Origin: Brachybacterium alimentarium
GTDB taxonomy: Bacteria > Actinomycetota > Actinomycetes > Actinomycetales > Dermabacteraceae
Direction of reading: 5' to 3'
Assembly (NCBI RefSeq): GCF_002332425.1
Contig: NZ_NRGS01000022.1
Location: 210,187 to 274,186 of the forward strand
Length of the DNA: 64,000 bases
Shown: positions 60,267-64,000 of the stretch, piece after piece
Numbering within the stretch: position 1 is the first letter of the stretch
Layout: each line of letters opens with the position of its first letter
Notes under the pieces: model-generated
Database searches by the model: none
Told to the model about the DNA's origin: nothing
Seen by the model: only the letters and a program-made list of their open reading frames with translations
Translations under genes and position numbers: made by a program

Positions 60267-61408
60267 GCCGCATCGATGACCTGATTCAGGAGCTTACTCC
60301 TACGGGCGTGCAGTACTCGCGCGTTGACGAGGTCGCCGTACTGAAACGAGGCACGGCGATCACCAAGAAAAGCGTGGTCGACGGGCCAGTTCCTGTAATT
60401 GCTGGCGGGCGGACTCCTGCATACTTCCACAATGAGAGCAACCGTGCTGGCGAAACTGTGGCGATTGCGGGCTCGGGTGCATACGCCGGATTCGTGAGCT
60501 ACTGGAGCAAACCGATCTACGTGTCCGACGCTTTCACGGTGGTTCCGAAGGACGATCGAGTCAATGCGCGGTATCTCTATTTCTGGCTCCAATCCCAGCA
60601 GGAGCTCCTGCACTCTTTCAAGAGTGGCGGCGGTGTTCCGCATGTCTACCCTCGGAGCGTCTCGGGTATGCGCATCCCGGTGCCGCATCTCGAGGTGCAG
60701 CTCGAGATCGTGCGAGTACTGGATAAGTTCACCCAGCTAGAAGCGGAGCTGGAAGCGGAGCTGGAAGCCCGGAGAACCCAGTACGAGCACTATCGTGCCG
60801 AGTTCCTGACATTCAAGGAAGAAGTTCCCCGCCGCCGTCTGGACGAAGTCGCCGTTTATGCCAACGGTAAGGCCCACGAGAAGCTTGTGGTTGATGGCGC
60901 GGAGATTCCACTTGTGACGGCGCGTTTCATCTCCCGGAATGGTGAAGCCAATCGATACGTACCACTTGCGGACGTGCTCACGCCGGGGCGAACTGGCGAT
61001 GTTGCTCTGGTGCTTAGTGACCTGCCGAATGGGCGGGCCCTGGCGCGGACGTTCTTTGTTGATCGCGACGACAGCTACGCAATCAACCAGCGGGTGGCGC
61101 GGATTACCGTGAAGGAGACTGCAGAGATGAATCCGAAGTTTCTTCACTTTCTGCTCGACCGCAACCGTGGACTACTTAAGCACGACAACGGAGTTGACCA
61201 GACCCACCTGAGTAAGGGGCAGGTAACCGGACTTACGATTCCGGTTCCGAGCATCGAGGAGCAGAACCGAATCGTTGATCGCCTCGAAAGGTTTGACGGC
61301 CTCGTCAACGACATCAGCATCGGCCTCCCGGCTGAGCTCGCTGCTCGTCGCAAGCAGTACGAGCACTATCGCGACCGCCTCCTGACGTTCAAGGAGCTGA
61401 CTGTATGA
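60263..61408 (+). CDS. hsdS: Type I restriction-modification specificity subunit
   Basis: DNA-recognition subunit, 381 residues, with two target-recognition domains (about 15-150 and 190-340). Each is followed by a conserved helix: QLEAELEAELEARRTQYEHY and AARRKQYEHYRDRLLTF. The central spacer holds a 12-bp repeat coding LEAE, the place where EcoR124-type enzymes carry TAEL repeats that set the distance between half-sites. The two TRDs differ from each other, giving an asymmetric bipartite site that cannot be read from sequence. Codon use is the least G/C-biased in the window. Overlaps hsdR by ATGA. Confidence 0.93.
   Translation: MSRIDDLIQELTPTGVQYSRVDEVAVLKRGTAITKKSVVDGPVPVIAGGRTPAYFHNESNRAGETVAIAGSGAYAGFVSYWSKPIYVSDAFTVVPKDDRVNARYLYFWLQSQQELLHSFKSGGGVPHVYPRSVSGMRIPVPHLEVQLEIVRVLDKFTQLEAELEAELEARRTQYEHYRAEFLTFKEEVPRRRLDEVAVYANGKAHEKLVVDGAEIPLVTARFISRNGEANRYVPLADVLTPGRTGDVALVLSDLPNGRALARTFFVDRDDSYAINQRVARITVKETAEMNPKFLHFLLDRNRGLLKHDNGVDQTHLSKGQVTGLTIPVPSIEEQNRIVDRLERFDGLVNDISIGLPAELAARRKQYEHYRDRLLTFKELTV
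60737..60769 (+). repeat. 12-bp tandem repeat in the hsdS central spacer
   Basis: Unit CTGGAAGCGGAG: copy 1 at 60737-60748 (one mismatch), copy 2 at 60749-60760, partial copy 3 at 60761-60769. It codes LEAE LEAE LEA, extending the spacer helix by four residues per unit. Confidence 0.85.
60779..60795 (+). repeat. 17-bp direct repeat in hsdS, copy 1
   Basis: CAGTACGAGCACTATCG is identical to 61355-61371. It codes QYEHYR at the end of each conserved helix and could support recombination that swaps target-recognition domains. Confidence 0.8.
61355..61371 (+). repeat. 17-bp direct repeat in hsdS, copy 2
   Basis: Identical to 60779-60795; see that entry. The second copy lies after the second target-recognition domain near the C-terminus. 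Confidence 0.8.
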
Positions 61409-64000
61409 GCGATGCGCCCGCGCGTACTTTCGATCCGATCGCGGTCTCGTCGGAGAGCACGGTTGTCGCCGAGTATGTTCACGATCCATCGCAGGCTGAT
61501 GCGTATCAGTCGGAGTCTGCACTCGAGAACGAGGTGATCCGGCTCCTCGAGGGGCAGGCGTACGACTACCTGCCGATCACATCGGAGACAGATCTGGTCG
61601 CGAACCTCCGCATGCAGCTCGAGAGGGTCAACAAAATGACCTTCTCGGATGCCGAGTGGGAGCAGTTCTTCACGACGAAGATCGCAAGTGCCAACGACGG
61701 CATCGTCGAGAAGTCAGTCCGCGTCCAGGAGGATCACGTCCAGATCCTCAGGCGCGACGACGGGACGACGAAGAACATCGCGCTGATCGACAAGACGAAC
61801 ATCCACAACAATCAGTTGCAGGTCATCAACCAGTACGAGATCGGACACGGCGAGGATGACGCCGGCGAGGGTCGTGCGAACTACGCCAACCGTTACGACG
61901 TGACCGTGCTCGTCAACGGGCTGCCGATGGTGCACATCGAACTGAAGCGTCGTGGCGTGGACATCCGGGAGGCCTTCAACCAGATCAATCGCTATCAGCG
62001 AGACAGCTTCTGGGCGGGCTCGGGCTTGTTCGAATACGTGCAGCTGTTCGTGATCAGCAACGGCACGCTCACAAAGTACTACTCCAACAGCACCCGCAAC
62101 AGGCACCTTGCCGAGCATATGCAGTCCCGCGCCGGGGCCAGGGGAAAGAAGACAAGCAACTCGTTCGAGTTCACCAGCTGGTGGGCTGATGCGAACAACA
62201 GTCCGATCACCGAACTGACAGCGTTCGTGAAGACGTTCTTCGCGAAGCATGCGCTGTTGAACATCCTGACGAAGTACTGCGTGCTCACCGCAGATCGGGA
62301 CCTGCTGGTGATGCGCCCGTACCAGATCGTCGCGACCGAGCGGATCCTGCAGAAGATCCAAATCTCGACGAACTACAAGACGCTCGGCACACTCGATGCC
62401 GGAGGATACGTCTGGCACACCACCGGCTCAGGCAAGACGCTCACCTCGTTCAAGGCAGCGCAGCTCGCATCGAAGATGCCGAGTGTCGACAAGGTGCTGT
62501 TCGTCGTGGATCGCAAGGACCTCGACTACCAGACGATGCGCGAGTACGACCGGTTCGAGAAGGGTGCGGCGAACTCGAACACGTCCACGGCGATCCTGAA
62601 GAAGCAGCTCGAGGATCCCGGTGCGCGGATCATCATCACGACGATCCAGAAGCTGTCGACGTTCATCAAGGCGAACAAGGGCCACGAGGTGTTCTCCGGC
62701 CACGCGGTGATCATCTTCGATGAGTGCCACAGATCGCAGTTCGGCGACATGCACACCGACATCACGCGCGCGTTCAAACGGTACAACCTGTTCGGGTTCA
62801 CCGGCACGCCAATCTTCGCCGCGAACGCCGGCAGCGGTGGAAATCCTCAGCTGCGCACGACCGAGCAGGCGTTCGGCGACAAGCTGCACACGTACACGAT
62901 CGTCGACGCCATCACGGACAAGAACGTGCTGCCGTTCCGGATCGACTACATCAACACCATCAAGGTCGGGAACCCCAATGACTCACAGGTCTCTGCGATC
63001 GACCGCGAGCGAGCTCTCCTGGACGTGCGTCGGATCCGGGACGTCGTGGCGTACACGCTGGAGCACTTCGATCAGAAGACGAAGCGCTCATCCAGCTACG
63101 AGCACGGAGTTGTGACGAACGTCGCCGACTCGGTGCGGGGTCGGCGTCAGGCGGAGGTACTCAAGGAGCGGAAGCGAGTTCGCGGATTCAACGCGCTGTT
63201 CGCGACCGCGTCGATCGATGCCGCGCGCCGTTACTACAACCAGTTCCAGATGCAGATGGCGGAGCTTCCACCGGACAAGCGCCTGAAGGTCGGGCTGATC
63301 TTCAGCTACGGTGCGAACGAGGCCGAAGCCGACGGCATCCTCGATGATGAAGCGTTCGACACCGATGCGCTCGACCTTGACGCGCGCTCGTTCCTGGAAG
63401 ACGCGATCCAGGACTACAACGACATGTTCGGGACCAGCTACGACACGAGCGCGGACCGGTTTCAGAACTACTACAAGGACCTGTCGCAGCGGATGAAGAA
63501 CCGCGAAATCGACCTGGTCATCGTGGTGAACATGTTCCTCACCGGTTTCGACGCGACGACGCTGAACACGCTGTTCGTCGACAAGAACCTGCGCGCGCAC
63601 GGCCTGATCCAGGCGTACTCGCGCACGAACCGCATCCTCAACTCGGTGAAGACCTACGGCAACATCGTCGCCTTCCGCGATCTCGAGGAGGAGACCAACG
63701 CCGCGTTGGAGCTGTTCGGCAACAAGGATGCCCGCGGCGTCGTCCTGCTGAAACCGTACGGCGACTACTACGGCGAGTACGTCGACAAGGTCACCGAACT
63801 GCTCACGCACTTCCCGATCGGGCAGCAGATCGTGGGGGAGCAGGCGCAGAAGGACTTCATCCAGCTGTTCGGCGCGATCCTGCGGCTGCAGAACATCCTC
63901 ACGTCCTTCGACGACTTCGACGGCAACGATCCGCTCACCGAGCGACAGCGGCAGGACTACACCAGCGTCTACCTGCGGCTACGCGATGAGTTCACGCGCG
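61405..64000 (+). CDS. hsdR: Type I restriction endonuclease R subunit, 3' end outside the window
   Basis: Motor and nuclease subunit. The frame is open from ATG 61405 to the window end (865 residues seen; the family is about 1,040). The PD-(D/E)xK nuclease is D165 in NRYDVTVLVNG with E179 and K181 in HIELKRRG, the same spacing as EcoR124I. Walker A is HTTGSGKTLTSF (GSGKT 341-345) and motif II is IIFDECHRSQFG (from D439); later FGFTGTPIF and MFLTGFDATTLNTLFVDKNL. YQSESALENEV at the start and these motifs match the type IC branch. Last in the coupled operon as seen here. Confidence 0.96.
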   Translation, partial: MSDAPARTFDPIAVSSESTVVAEYVHDPSQADAYQSESALENEVIRLLEGQAYDYLPITSETDLVANLRMQLERVNKMTFSDAEWEQFFTTKIASANDGIVEKSVRVQEDHVQILRRDDGTTKNIALIDKTNIHNNQLQVINQYEIGHGEDDAGEGRANYANRYDVTVLVNGLPMVHIELKRRGVDIREAFNQINRYQRDSFWAGSGLFEYVQLFVISNGTLTKYYSNSTRNRHLAEHMQSRAGARGKKTSNSFEFTSWWADANNSPITELTAFVKTFFAKHALLNILTKYCVLTADRDLLVMRPYQIVATERILQKIQISTNYKTLGTLDAGGYVWHTTGSGKTLTSFKAAQLASKMPSVDKVLFVVDRKDLDYQTMREYDRFEKGAANSNTSTAILKKQLEDPGARIIITTIQKLSTFIKANKGHEVFSGHAVIIFDECHRSQFGDMHTDITRAFKRYNLFGFTGTPIFAANAGSGGNPQLRTTEQAFGDKLHTYTIVDAITDKNVLPFRIDYINTIKVGNPNDSQVSAIDRERALLDVRRIRDVVAYTLEHFDQKTKRSSSYEHGVVTNVADSVRGRRQAEVLKERKRVRGFNALFATASIDAARRYYNQFQMQMAELPPDKRLKVGLIFSYGANEAEADGILDDEAFDTDALDLDARSFLEDAIQDYNDMFGTSYDTSADRFQNYYKDLSQRMKNREIDLVIVVNMFLTGFDATTLNTLFVDKNLRAHGLIQAYSRTNRILNSVKTYGNIVAFRDLEEETNAALELFGNKDARGVVLLKPYGDYYGEYVDKVTELLTHFPIGQQIVGEQAQKDFIQLFGAILRLQNILTSFDDFDGNDPLTERQRQDYTSVYLRLRDEFTR

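Overview
The window is high-GC DNA with a strong G/C preference at codon third positions. Its gene content is typical of Actinomycetota: mycothiol ligase (mshC), RbpA, a Pup-ligation cluster, a PriA-like protein without an ATP-binding loop, Lnt next to a polyprenol-phosphate-mannose synthase, FNPPPNWP-type membrane proteins, and many start codons placed so close to a -10 box that leaderless transcription is likely. Gene order (rpsD-alaS-ruvX-mltG-aroE, and mshC-PAC2-M50-trmI-arc-dop-pup-pafA) points to the order Micrococcales. A Dermabacteraceae genus such as Brachybacterium is my best guess, but this is inference from gene order and style only.

Layout. 1-8135: 3' part of rpsD, alaS, ruvX, mltG, aroE, a small unknown gene, tRNA-Leu(GAG), and two SPOUT methyltransferase genes. 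8157-13937: a lone prepilin peptidase, a DUF5703 gene, an Asp-rich protein, uppP, mshC, a PAC2-family gene and an M50 protease. 13990-19974: trmI followed by the pupylation cluster arc-dop-pup-pafA, with no 20S proteasome genes (prcBA) between pup and pafA. 20101-29919: two FKBP prolyl isomerases, priA, a DASS-type transporter, an MFS exporter, fmt, rsmB and rpe. 29968-30898: an FMN riboswitch controlling a PnuC-like riboflavin transporter. 30960-35773: hisE, hisG, a PH-domain protein, a DUF3866 gene and a fused PafBC regulator. 35903-44844: tatA, then a chain of start/stop-overlapping genes (tatC, diacylglycerol-kinase-like, helY, a gutted amidohydrolase, lnt, ppm1) and fxsA. 44929-48844 (minus strand): rbpA, a glycerophosphodiesterase, SURF1 and two FNPPPNWP membrane proteins. 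48971-56763: a fabG-like SDR, a SixA-like phosphatase, serB, glgC, glgA, an unknown gene, an RNB-domain ribonuclease and an ABC ATPase.

56771-64000: a SpoU/TrmH-family methyltransferase gene carries an in-frame 96-bp duplication-plus-insertion at 57140-57274. From there to the window end the codon use is visibly less G/C-biased, and the DNA encodes a type IC restriction-modification operon: hsdM, an Mrr-type endonuclease, hsdS and hsdR (cut off by the window end). Each downstream start overlaps the previous stop (ATGA). I read this as the left edge of a horizontally acquired defence island.

How the genes work together: the pup genes, the ARC ATPase and the PafBC regulator form a protein-tagging and stress network that, in this locus, has no protease. 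TatA/TatC, Lnt, Ppm1, MltG and UppP serve envelope export and cell-wall or lipoprotein maturation. The hsd/mrr operon is a phage and plasmid barrier whose specificity subunit carries 12-bp repeats between its two target-recognition domains, a configuration known to shift specificity in EcoR124-type systems. No stretch longer than 300 bases lacks a gene. The longest gaps are the riboswitch leader (29920-30175) and the divergent region 55769-55968. I saw no CRISPR array, insertion sequence, rRNA or replication origin.
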